Source of the DNA: Neptunicoccus sediminis
Lineage (GTDB): Bacteria; Pseudomonadota; Alphaproteobacteria; Rhodobacterales; Rhodobacteraceae
Direction: 5' to 3'
DNA length: 64,000 nt
Assembly: GCF_001719615.1 (NCBI RefSeq)
Contig: NZ_MDVX01000001.1
Location: 310,001 to 374,000, forward strand
Position numbers and translations under genes: made by a program. The first letter of the stretch is position 1. Every line of letters begins with the position of its first letter. Under the pieces are notes generated by a model. The model was not told the origin of the DNA. It worked only from the letters and a program-made list of their open reading frames with translations, and made no database searches. Positions 45,539-53,828 of the stretch are shown here, piece by piece.

Positions 45539-46235
45539 TGACGCACCGAAAAGCCTGCTGAACCGCTTGAAACCCCGCAACGTGGTGGTGTCCGGTTCGG
45601 TGCTGGTCCTGTTACTAATCCTCGTGACGGCGGTGGTGCTGTTCATGGCCTTGCCCGATGCCAATGCATTCAATGACCGTGTGGCGCAGATTTTTGCACA
45701 GAACGACGCGCTGACCACCGCAGAGCAGATCAAGCTGCTGGAGATCCTCGCCCAGTCCGGCACGGCGTTTGCCGATGTACTGCAAAGCTACAGGGTAATT
45801 ATTTTTATCCTGCTGTTACTGGCCTCGGCGCTGTTGCTCTCGGCGCTTTACTTTTTGTTCACCAATTACGGTTTGTCCCGCAGACTGGACGAGATCGAAC
45901 AGTTCGGCATTCATATCACCAGTCTGATCGTCAGTCGGGACGAGCGGGTCGTCTATATCAACAACATGGAGTTTGAGCTGACCGAGAGCATCTGCGAGAC
46001 CCTTTCGGTTCTCTGCGAGGCGCGTCTCGATGACGAGGTCATCACTGGCGCAGAGCTGGAGTCCATGATTTCCGGCAAGACGGCTGCCGATTGCGAAGAA
46101 GCCGCCGGTGCCACACGGATCAAACGGCTGCGCGACCAGCTTGGCAATCAGCTGGTTTCTCATCTTCTTGTCAAAAACATCAGTCGCAAAGGCTATACCC
46201 TGTCGATTGATCGGGATGTCATTCGTATGCTGTGA
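45510..46235 (+). CDS. Two-TM membrane protein with C-terminal OmpR-type winged helix
   Basis: The 241-residue protein has a short cytoplasmic N-terminus, TM1 (about 25-47), an acidic periplasmic loop (48-95), TM2 (96-118) and a cytoplasmic C-terminal domain. Residues 146-236 fit the Trans_reg_C winged helix: ELTESICETLSVLCEA (helix 1), TGAELESMI (helix 2), ATRIKRLRDQLGNQL (recognition helix) and LVKNISRKGYTLSI (wing). This is the ToxR idea with reversed domain order. The recognition helix has three basic residues. Targets are unknown. It overlaps the small secreted protein gene upstream. Confidence 0.7.
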   Translation: MPDLTSLDTDDAPKSLLNRLKPRNVVVSGSVLVLLLILVTAVVLFMALPDANAFNDRVAQIFAQNDALTTAEQIKLLEILAQSGTAFADVLQSYRVIIFILLLLASALLLSALYFLFTNYGLSRRLDEIEQFGIHITSLIVSRDERVVYINNMEFELTESICETLSVLCEARLDDEVITGAELESMISGKTAADCEEAAGATRIKRLRDQLGNQLVSHLLVKNISRKGYTLSIDRDVIRML

Positions 46236-46409
46236 CTGTCACAGCCGGTCAAACGATGTAAAATGGCACAGACTCATCCTTCCGGTCGGGGTAAATTGCA
46301 ACCGGTTCCGAACTATGAAAGACTAACACCCGTGCTCCATACAAAACCGTCCAGACCCCCGAACACCGGCGTGGCCCGCATCGTATTTCCACAAATTTCA
46401 GGAGGCTTC

Positions 46410-47852
46410 ATGTCCCTTTCAATCAAGCGTTTTTCTTCGGCCTTACTGCTTTCAACGGCGCTGGGTGCGCCCGTGTTTGCACAGGAACTGGCGCAGGAGG
46501 TCGTGGGCGAATACTTTGACGAACTTCGCGCAGGCGGCATGACCGTGTCACCCGGTGCGCAAAAGGTCAGTGGGTCTATTGTGGAATGGCGCGATATTAC
46601 GGTTGGTCTGCCCCAGGATGAAGGCCACTATACGCTGGACTTTATGCGGGCAGAGGAACTGGGCGGCGGGAAAGTGTCCCTGAGCTATCCGCCGGAGGTG
46701 AAAATCACCATCGACCCCAAGGGGGAGCAATCCCAAGCCGATATTGTCGTGCGCACTGAGGGGATCACCCATATCGTTTCCGGTGAAAAAGCCGCGCGGA
46801 ACCATGACATTACCGCCAGCCGGATCGCCGTTGCAATGACCAACATGGACCCCCCGTTTTCAATGGAACTGGCCGTCAATGATGTTGTGGTCCGTCAGGT
46901 CAGCTCCGGTGCGCAGACGCTCCACTACAAGGGCGATATGAAAGCGGCCAATCTGGAAACGCAGTACGATCTGTTTGACGGCCAGACAAATATTTCTTCA
47001 ACCGGAAGTTACGATAATCTGTCCGCCAGTTTTGACATGGATGCGGTGAACGAGGCGTCGCTGGACGAGTTGTTTGCCGGTACGCGCAACCTGTCGGTCA
47101 GTTACCAGATGGGCAAGATGATTGGCTCTACCGATATTGCTGCGCCGCAATCGGCTATGGTGGTGCAAACCAGCGCCCGCAGTGCCGATGGCAGTTTCTC
47201 GGTGCTGGATGGTATCTTTGACATGGGCGGAACAGCACAGGATGTGGCCTATGATGTCAAGCTGAAGGACATCCCCCTGCTGCCCTTTACCGCACAGATG
47301 AAGGCTTTGACCACGCAGATGAAACTGCCGTTGAAAAAGGTCGTCGATCCGCTTCCTGCGCGTCTTCAAATGGGGTTTGACGGGCTGGAATTGTCCGACA
47401 CGGTTTGGGGCATGTTCGATCCGACCGGGGCTCTGCCACGGGATGCGGCCAAGCTGAACATTGATCTGAGCGCACAAATCAAATGGCTGGTCGATGCACT
47501 GGGCGCACCGCAGGCCGAATCGTTTCCGGTTGAGGTGGATCACGTGAAAATAAACGACGTTACCCTGAACATCGCCGGTGCCGCCCTGAATGGCAGCGGC
47601 GAAGCCAAGCTGAACAACGCGACCTTCCCGCCGATGCCGGTGGGGGAGGTGAACATGGACCTTAAGGGCGGCGTTGGACTGCTGGACAAACTGGTTGCGC
47701 TGGGGTTGGTGCCGCAACAACAGGGACAAATGATCAAAATGATGTCGGGCATGTTCACTGTGCCGGGCGGCGATGGCACGGATCATCTGGTATCCAAGAT
47801 CAAAATGAACCCCGACGGCTCTATTCTGGCCAATGGTCAGCGGATCAAATAA
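46410..47852 (+). CDS. DUF2125-like periplasmic protein
   Basis: The 480-residue protein has a signal peptide (FSSALLLSTALGAPVFAQ) and a long body of beta-rich sequence with amphipathic strands and frequent NITGS-like turns, without membrane helices. The segment GEYFDELRAGGMTVS near the N-terminus and the overall length suggest the DUF2125 family of alphaproteobacteria, whose function is unknown. The ATG at 46410 has a strong AGGAGG. A good terminator follows, so it is monocistronic. The family call is tentative. Confidence 0.6.
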   Translation: MSLSIKRFSSALLLSTALGAPVFAQELAQEVVGEYFDELRAGGMTVSPGAQKVSGSIVEWRDITVGLPQDEGHYTLDFMRAEELGGGKVSLSYPPEVKITIDPKGEQSQADIVVRTEGITHIVSGEKAARNHDITASRIAVAMTNMDPPFSMELAVNDVVVRQVSSGAQTLHYKGDMKAANLETQYDLFDGQTNISSTGSYDNLSASFDMDAVNEASLDELFAGTRNLSVSYQMGKMIGSTDIAAPQSAMVVQTSARSADGSFSVLDGIFDMGGTAQDVAYDVKLKDIPLLPFTAQMKALTTQMKLPLKKVVDPLPARLQMGFDGLELSDTVWGMFDPTGALPRDAAKLNIDLSAQIKWLVDALGAPQAESFPVEVDHVKINDVTLNIAGAALNGSGEAKLNNATFPPMPVGEVNMDLKGGVGLLDKLVALGLVPQQQGQMIKMMSGMFTVPGGDGTDHLVSKIKMNPDGSILANGQRIK

Positions 47853-47876
47853 CCGCTGCGGTTCAGGTTAAAACGG

Positions 47877-47905
47877 AACGGCAGGGTTTTGCAGCCCTGC
47901 CGTTT
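47877..47905 (+). terminator. Rho-independent terminator after the DUF2125-like gene
   Basis: AACGGCAGGG (47877-47886) pairs with CCCTGCCGTT (47895-47904) over ten bases around TTTTGCAG, then TTGTTCT follows. It lies 25 bases past the stop. Confidence 0.88.
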
Positions 47906-47945
47906 GTTCTAGGTGTCTATGACAGATAAAAAAGGCGGAACAGGC

Positions 47946-49292
47946 ATGACAGGCAGATTGTCGGATTTGGCGCAACGGGTATTGGACGCCGCGAAACGCG
48001 CAGGGGCGGATAGCGCGGATACGCTGGTGATGGACGGGACCTCCATTTCAATCGAGGTGCGGTCAGGCGCTTTGGAACATGCGGAACGCTCTGAGGGGGT
48101 GGATCTGGGGTTGCGGGTGATTTGCGGTGCGAAACAGGCGTGTGTGTCCATTTCCGATGACAGCGCAGCCAGCATCGCCACGATGGCGGAACGGGCCGTG
48201 GCTATGGCCCGTGAAGCCCCCGACGATCCCACCTGCGGACTGGCAAGACCGGACCAACTGGCCAGCGGTTGGGATGTGGCCGCGCTGGAGCTTTATGACG
48301 ATCGTGCCGCGCCAAACCCAGCGGATCTGGAACAACTCGCACTTGAGGCAGAAGCCGCCGCGCTGGAGGTCTCCGGCGTGGATCAGGTGCAGGGTGCCAG
48401 CTCCGGCTATAGCGAAACCTCTTTGCATCTGGCCGCCAGCAACGGATTTTCCGGCGGCTATCGCCGTGGCGCCTATTCCACCTCTTGTGTGGCGATTTCC
48501 GGTCAGGGCCTGTCGATGGAGCGAGACTACAACGGAGAGGCCCGCAGCCATTACGCCGATTTGCCGGACCCGCGCAGCATTGGCCGGATTGCCGGAGAGC
48601 GGGCCGCCGCCCGCGCCGGTTCGACCCGCCCGCCAACCGGCGCCTATCCGGTTTTGTTTGACGAACGGATCGCGGCCTCTTTGATCGGGCATCTGGTCGG
48701 CGCGATTAATGGCGCGGCCATCGTGCGCGGGGCCAGCTTTCTTAAGGATGCACTGGGCGAACAGGTTCTGCCTGCCAGCCTGTCCCTGATCGAAAACCCC
48801 CACCGTCCCCGCGTGGCGGGCAGCCGCCCGTTTGACGGCGAGGGTCTGCCGGTACAGGAACGCGCACTGGTCAAGGACGGTATCCTGCAAGGCTGGACGC
48901 TGGATCTTGCCACAGCGCGCAAACTCGGCATGGAGAGCACGGGCAACGCCAGTCGTGGCGTTTCAACCCCGCCCTCGCCCTCTTTGGGAAATCTGGCGCT
49001 GACACCGGGCACAAACAGCCGCGAAGACCTGATTGCGCAGATGGGAACGGGGTTGATAATTACCTCGATGATCGGGTCTACCATTAATCCGAATACAGGG
49101 GATTATTCGCGCGGGGCTTCGGGTTTCTGGGTGGAAAACGGGGAAATCACCGGCCCTGTCAATGAATGCACTGTGGCAGGTAACTTGCGGGAAATGCTGA
49201 TGAATATCACGCCGGCCAATGACGGACGTGCCCATCTCAGCCGTGTTGTCCCAAGCCTTCTGGTTGAGGGGCTGACCATTGCCGGTGCGTGA
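47946..49292 (+). CDS. pmbA: TldE/PmbA-type subunit of the TldD-TldE protease
   Basis: The 448-residue protein fits the TldD/PmbA family: SVEVRNG-like SIEVRSGALEHAERSEGVDLGL near the start, GYSETSLHLAASNG in the middle, and GTGLIITSMIGSTINPNTGDY plus SRGASGFWVENGEIT at the end. It lacks the HExxxH zinc motif of TldD and so is the PmbA/TldE partner. TldD is not in the window. The pair processes peptides such as microcins and CcdA. The ATG at 47946 has AAGGCGGAA upstream. Confidence 0.88.
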   Translation: MTGRLSDLAQRVLDAAKRAGADSADTLVMDGTSISIEVRSGALEHAERSEGVDLGLRVICGAKQACVSISDDSAASIATMAERAVAMAREAPDDPTCGLARPDQLASGWDVAALELYDDRAAPNPADLEQLALEAEAAALEVSGVDQVQGASSGYSETSLHLAASNGFSGGYRRGAYSTSCVAISGQGLSMERDYNGEARSHYADLPDPRSIGRIAGERAAARAGSTRPPTGAYPVLFDERIAASLIGHLVGAINGAAIVRGASFLKDALGEQVLPASLSLIENPHRPRVAGSRPFDGEGLPVQERALVKDGILQGWTLDLATARKLGMESTGNASRGVSTPPSPSLGNLALTPGTNSREDLIAQMGTGLIITSMIGSTINPNTGDYSRGASGFWVENGEITGPVNECTVAGNLREMLMNITPANDGRAHLSRVVPSLLVEGLTIAGA

Positions 49293-50055
49293 TCTCGACC
49301 TGCTTCTGGACGTGGCTGAAGAGGCAGGCGACATTGCCCTCAAACATTTTCAGCAAGACCCAGAACACTGGGACAAGCCCGGTGAGCAAGGGCCGGTTTC
49401 TGTGGCCGATCTGGAGGTAAACCGCATGCTCGAGTACCGTCTTCAGGCCGCGCGGCCCGATTACGGCTGGCTGTCCGAGGAAAGCCCCGACGATCCCGAA
49501 AGGCTGGACTGCGAGCGCACGTTTATCATCGACCCGATCGACGGCACCCGCAGCTTTATCGCGGGCCATGAGAATTTCGCCCATTCCCTTGCAATCGCTA
49601 AAAACGGTGTGGTGACAGCGGCCGTAGTGCATATGCCCGCCAAAACCCTGACGTTCGCTGCCGCGCTTGGCTGCGGCGCGACCTTAAACGGTGAACCGAT
49701 TGCGCCGAGCCGCGTTGCGACACTCGATCAGGCTGAGGCTCTGGTGGCCAAGCCGATGATGGAGCCGTCCTACTGGCCGGGCGGGGTGCCGCCGCTGCGC
49801 CGGAATTTCCGCTCTTCGCTGGCATATCGTTTGTCGCTGGTGGCCAATGGCCGGTTCGATGCGATGATCACGTTTCGCCCAGCATGGGAATGGGATGTGG
49901 CCGCCGGCGATCTGATCTGCACCGAAGCCGGCGCAAGTGTTTTTGACACCAAAGGGCAGGTGCCGGTGTATAACTCCCGCGGGGCCAAAACTGCCGGAAT
50001 GATTGCCTGCGCCCCGCGCATCAGGGACAGCCTGCTGGCCCATGTGACCGGATAG
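49279..50055 (+). CDS. Inositol-monophosphatase-family phosphatase
   Basis: The 258-residue Mg2+/Li+-sensitive phosphatase has the metal sites LSEESPDD, IIDPIDGTRSFIAG and the late WEWDVAAGDLICTEAGA. The family includes inositol monophosphatase, SuhB, fructose-1,6-bisphosphatase IV and CysQ, and the substrate is not clear. TTG at 49279 keeps GAGGGG 7 bases upstream and overlaps the pmbA end. A GTG at 49285 is the alternative. The order pmbA, phosphatase, kdtA, lpxK suggests one long transcript. Confidence 0.88.
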   Translation: MPVRDLDLLLDVAEEAGDIALKHFQQDPEHWDKPGEQGPVSVADLEVNRMLEYRLQAARPDYGWLSEESPDDPERLDCERTFIIDPIDGTRSFIAGHENFAHSLAIAKNGVVTAAVVHMPAKTLTFAAALGCGATLNGEPIAPSRVATLDQAEALVAKPMMEPSYWPGGVPPLRRNFRSSLAYRLSLVANGRFDAMITFRPAWEWDVAAGDLICTEAGASVFDTKGQVPVYNSRGAKTAGMIACAPRIRDSLLAHVTG

Positions 50056-50185
50056 CACAGCCGCATGGATGGCACAGGGTGATTGCAAGCGCCGCTGCCA
50101 GCCCTTAAATTCAGACCAGACCTGCACCCGTTCTTTCGTCTGCGCCTCTGGCACAGCGTTATTCAAATTTCCGGCGGAGCCGCTT

Positions 50186-51469
50186 ATGTCCAGCAAGAGC
50201 CTTGGTGAGACCCTGATCCGAAGTGCCGCGCGCATCACCGAACCGCTGATGCAGCACGAACTGGCCCGCCGCGTTGCCCGGGGCCACGAAGATGCCAGCC
50301 GCGCCCATGAACGGCAGGGTAAAACCGATCTCGTCCGTCCAGACGGCGTGCTGATCTGGTGTCACACCCATGATATGCAAGGCGCGTTAAACCTGATCGG
50401 GGTGATCGGCCAGATCCATGCGCAAATGCCCGAGATCACCTTTCTGGTGACAACACAGATGCGGATTCAGGATTATGTGTTCGCCATGCGGATGCCTGCC
50501 CGCACCCTGCACCAATACGCGCCTCTGGATAAGCTGGCGGCGGTGGAACGGTTTCTGGATCACTGGCAACCGGACCTGTGCCTTTGGACGGATGACCTGC
50601 TGATGCCTGTCCTGAACACGGCCAGCACCAGACGGGGTATCCCTTCGGTACTGGCGGATTTGGGGAATGTCGGGGGCAGCGGTCCGCAGTTTCGCTGGAT
50701 GTCACGGGTTTCCCGATCCGCATTGCACAGTTTTGAAACCATCTTGACCGCTGACGAAGCCACTGCCAAAGCGGTGCGCGGGTTCGGCGCAGAGGCCAGC
50801 GTCATGGGCCGCTTGTGTGAAGAAACGCTCGCATTGCCGCACGACGAAGCCCGCCGTGCGCGGCTGTCGCGGCAATTGGACGGCCGCCCTGTCTGGCTGG
50901 CGGCGAAAGTGGCGCAGGCAGAGATCAGTCAGGTGCTCGAAGCGCATAGTCAGGCGATGCGGATGACCCACCGCCTGCTGCTGATCATAGTGCCGGCCAG
51001 TCCGGACGATGTGCCTGCCGTTCAATCTGCTTGTGACACGTCCGGCATTGTCTGGCGCTGCAGCGACGATCTTGACGATCTGCCCCCCCGCACCGATGTG
51101 ATCATCGCGCGGGGGCTGGACGGGCTGGGCCTGTGGTACCAACTGGCTGCCGTGTGTTTTCTGGGTGGCTCACTGGTAGAGCGGGGCGGCCATACACCGC
51201 TAGAGGCCGCAGGGTTGGGTTCTGCCATCATCCACGGGCCCCATGTGGACAATTACGCCGATATTTACCTGCGATTGCAACAGGCTGGTGCCGCGATCGA
51301 GGTCAACTCTGTTCCGTCCCTCGCAGAGGCCGTAAGCGAGTTAATCGTACCGGACCGTGCTGCTGAAATGGCCCATGCAGGCTGGCATGTCTGTTCGGAA
51401 GGGGCCGATGCGACGGATGAACTGGTTGAGGTTCTTTGGGATATGATCCCGATGGGGGCGCCCCTATGA
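50186..51469 (+). CDS. KDO transferase (WaaA/KdtA) homologue with altered N-terminal motif
   Basis: The 427-residue protein belongs to GT-B family 30. The C-terminal half is typical: FLGGSLVERGGHTPLEAAGL, then SAIIHGPHVDNYADIYLRLQ. ADLGNVGGSGPQFRWM and SRVSRSALHSFETILTADEA fit the central region. The N-terminal motif WxHAxSxGE, whose Glu is the catalytic base, reads WCHTHDMQG (58-66) with Gly in place of Glu. It is directly upstream of lpxK with an ATGA overlap, as expected for lipid A-KDO genes. The role in KDO transfer is therefore plausible, but activity is uncertain. Confidence 0.8.
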   Translation: MSSKSLGETLIRSAARITEPLMQHELARRVARGHEDASRAHERQGKTDLVRPDGVLIWCHTHDMQGALNLIGVIGQIHAQMPEITFLVTTQMRIQDYVFAMRMPARTLHQYAPLDKLAAVERFLDHWQPDLCLWTDDLLMPVLNTASTRRGIPSVLADLGNVGGSGPQFRWMSRVSRSALHSFETILTADEATAKAVRGFGAEASVMGRLCEETLALPHDEARRARLSRQLDGRPVWLAAKVAQAEISQVLEAHSQAMRMTHRLLLIIVPASPDDVPAVQSACDTSGIVWRCSDDLDDLPPRTDVIIARGLDGLGLWYQLAAVCFLGGSLVERGGHTPLEAAGLGSAIIHGPHVDNYADIYLRLQQAGAAIEVNSVPSLAEAVSELIVPDRAAEMAHAGWHVCSEGADATDELVEVLWDMIPMGAPL

Positions 51470-52464
51470 AGCCGCCCGCCTTCTGGACTGCGCCACAGTC
51501 CGCACCCGGATTTTGGCCATATGTGCTGGCACCGCTTTCTGCGCTCTGGCGGTTTGGCGCTGCGCGGCGTCACGCCAAGGGGCGCCACCTGCGGGTGCCG
51601 GTGCCGGTGATTTGCGTTGGAAATATCAACATTGGCGGCACAGGTAAAACCCCGACTGTGATTGCCCTGATGGGCTTGCTGGCCGAGATGGGGATGCGCC
51701 CCCATGTGGTCTCTAAAGGTTACGGCGGGCAGGCGGTCGGGCCGCTGCGGGTGGATGAGGTGAATCATACCGCCAGCGATGTGGGCGACGAGCCCCTGTT
51801 GCTGGCCGCATTCGGTCCGTGCTGGGTCGCCAAGGACCGCGCAGAGGGTGCGAATGCTGCTGTTGCCGCAGGGGCGGATGTGATCATTCTGGATGACGGG
51901 ATGCAAAATCCCGATCTGGTCAAGGATTTCACCATCACGGTTGTGGATGCTGCCGTGGGCTTTGGCAACGGGCGGGTGCTGCCCGCCGGACCCTTGCGCC
52001 AGACCCTTGAAAGCGGGTTGGCACAGGCGGATATGGTCCTGTCCATCGGCCCGCCAGAGGCACAGAAGGCCTTTGCAACAGCATGGCCCGATCTTCGCGG
52101 CGTGCCTCTGTTGCGGGCCGAGTTGAAGCCGCTTGAAACCGGAATGCTCTGGCAGGATCTGCGGGCCTTTGCCTTTGCCGGAATTGGCCGGCCTGAGAAA
52201 TTCTTTGAAACCTTGCGGGCAAGCGGTGCCACAGTTGTGGCAACACGGTCGTTCGGGGATCACGAGACCCTGTCGGATACGCTGCTCAAGCGGATGGAGA
52301 GCGAGGCCGAGAGTCTGGGTGCGCAAATGGTGACAACCGAAAAAGACGCTGTGCGTCTGCCCCGCACCTTTCGCCATAAGGTTGTCACCCTCCCCGTGCG
52401 TCTGTCAGTTGAGGAACCGGAGCGTCTGGGCGCGATGCTGGAACCTGTTGTGGCGCGCAACTAG
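51466..52464 (+). CDS. lpxK: Tetraacyldisaccharide 4'-kinase
   Basis: The 332-residue inner-membrane kinase phosphorylates the lipid A disaccharide. The N-terminal hydrophobic stretch FWPYVLAPLSALW anchors it. VPVICVGNINIGGTGKTP contains the Walker A loop, then VSKGYGGQAVGPLRVD, VGDEPLLLA, IILDDGMQNPDLVKD and VTTEKDAVRLP. The ATG overlaps the kdtA-like stop (ATGA). The ATG at 51466 is 10 codons inside a longer open frame. Confidence 0.95.
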   Translation: MKPPAFWTAPQSAPGFWPYVLAPLSALWRFGAARRHAKGRHLRVPVPVICVGNINIGGTGKTPTVIALMGLLAEMGMRPHVVSKGYGGQAVGPLRVDEVNHTASDVGDEPLLLAAFGPCWVAKDRAEGANAAVAAGADVIILDDGMQNPDLVKDFTITVVDAAVGFGNGRVLPAGPLRQTLESGLAQADMVLSIGPPEAQKAFATAWPDLRGVPLLRAELKPLETGMLWQDLRAFAFAGIGRPEKFFETLRASGATVVATRSFGDHETLSDTLLKRMESEAESLGAQMVTTEKDAVRLPRTFRHKVVTLPVRLSVEEPERLGAMLEPVVARN

Positions 52465-52633
52465 GCCGTTTCGCGGTGTCGGAGGGCGTGGAAAATGGAT
52501 ATTTCTAGCCAGAAGAAGCCGGCGTGTTCGGGCTTGGATCGCTGGCGCGGTGAAAACCTGTTATAAGGGGTGCGGAGCGTGGTTTGGCACCATAATCGGC
52601 TTGCGCTTTGATCTGCGCTGCGTAGCCTACGGC

Positions 52634-52647
52634 GCAAACCTGTTTGC
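52634..52647. promoter_or_regulatory. Operator-like palindrome before the aminotransferase gene
   Basis: GCAAAC (52634-52639) and GTTTGC (52642-52647) form a perfect six-base inverted repeat with a two-base spacer. It ends 3 bases before the AGGA ribosome-binding site of the 52662 gene. The position and the centre are typical of a LacI- or GntR-type operator. No regulator gene lies beside it. Confidence 0.4.
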
Positions 52648-52661
52648 AAAAGGATGACGTG

Positions 52662-53780
52662 ATGAACAGTGCAGTTGACCCGGATGGTTTGATGGAATTT
52701 TCGGTGGTGTTCACCGATAGGTCTCTTAACCATATGAGCAAGGCGTTCCAGCAGGTTATGCTGGATATTTCCGGTATGTTGAAAGAGGTCTACAAGGCGG
52801 ACGGTGTCGCCATTGTTCCGGGGGGCGGCACCTACGGGATGGAGGCTGTAGCCCGCCAGTTCGCTGCCGGTAAAAAGGCGTTGGTGATCCGTAACGGCTG
52901 GTTCTCCTACCGTTGGACCCAAATCTTTGAGGCAGGCGGCATTCCGGCCAGCGAAACTGTGATGAAGGCCAGTCCGGTGGCCAATGAAACCGCATCGCCC
53001 TTTGCCCCGGCACCAATCAGCGAAGTGGTGGCGAAAATTGCCGAGGATCAGCCCGATGTGGTTTTTGCCCCTCATGTGGAAACCTCCAGCGGGATGATTC
53101 TGCCGGATGACTATATCACCGCGGTGGCCGAGGCGGTTCACGCCTATGGCGGGTTGTTTGTTCTGGATTGCATTGCATCGGGCTGTGTCTGGGTGGATAT
53201 GCAGAAAACCGGCGTCGATATTCTGATCTCCGCCCCGCAAAAGGGCTGGTCTGCATCGCCCTCCGCCGGTCTGGTCATGATGAGCGAACGGGCGCTGGCC
53301 AAAATTGGCGAGACGCAAAGCAGTTCTTTTGCCTGTGATCTGGGCAAGTGGTATTCCATCATGCAAGCCTATGAAAACGGCGGGCATGCCTATCACGCCA
53401 CCATGCCCACCGATGCGCTGCGGTCGTTTCGCGATACCATGCTGGAAACCAAAAACTACGGGTTTGACAAGGTCTGCGCCGAGCAATTGGAACTTGGTGC
53501 AGCGGTGCGGAAACTGCTGGCGGAAAAGGGCTTTACCAGTGTGGCGGCGGACGGGTTCGGAGCGCCGGGTGTGGTGGTCAGCTACACCGATGATCCCGAC
53601 ATCCAGAATGGCAGCAAGTTTGCGGCCCAAGGGATGCAGATCGCAGCCGGTGTGCCGTTGATGTGTGACGAGCCTGCGGATTACAAATCCTTCCGTTTGG
53701 GGTTGTTTGGTCTGGATAAACTGCACGATGTGGACGGCGCGGTCGCAAAGCTGCGAACGGCGCTGGATGCGGTGGTCTAG
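52662..53780 (+). CDS. Class V aminotransferase (alanine-glyoxylate / serine type)
   Basis: The 372-residue fold-type I PLP enzyme has IVPGGGTYGMEAVARQFAAG near the N-terminus, FVLDCIASGCVWVDMQ, the PLP lysine in ISAPQKGWSASPSAGLVMMS, and GGHAYHATMPTDALRSF. This fits the alanine-glyoxylate/serine-pyruvate aminotransferase group. The amino acceptor is not known. The ATG at 52662 has AAGGA 7 bases upstream. A TTG at 52644 is a poorer start. It is 48 bases from the bifunctional acyl-CoA enzyme gene and probably shares its transcript. Confidence 0.83.
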   Translation: MNSAVDPDGLMEFSVVFTDRSLNHMSKAFQQVMLDISGMLKEVYKADGVAIVPGGGTYGMEAVARQFAAGKKALVIRNGWFSYRWTQIFEAGGIPASETVMKASPVANETASPFAPAPISEVVAKIAEDQPDVVFAPHVETSSGMILPDDYITAVAEAVHAYGGLFVLDCIASGCVWVDMQKTGVDILISAPQKGWSASPSAGLVMMSERALAKIGETQSSSFACDLGKWYSIMQAYENGGHAYHATMPTDALRSFRDTMLETKNYGFDKVCAEQLELGAAVRKLLAEKGFTSVAADGFGAPGVVVSYTDDPDIQNGSKFAAQGMQIAAGVPLMCDEPADYKSFRLGLFGLDKLHDVDGAVAKLRTALDAVV

Positions 53781-53828
53781 GCCGGGACCGGCTGACGGAT
53801 TGACGAAATAAGCTGAGGAAACAAGACG

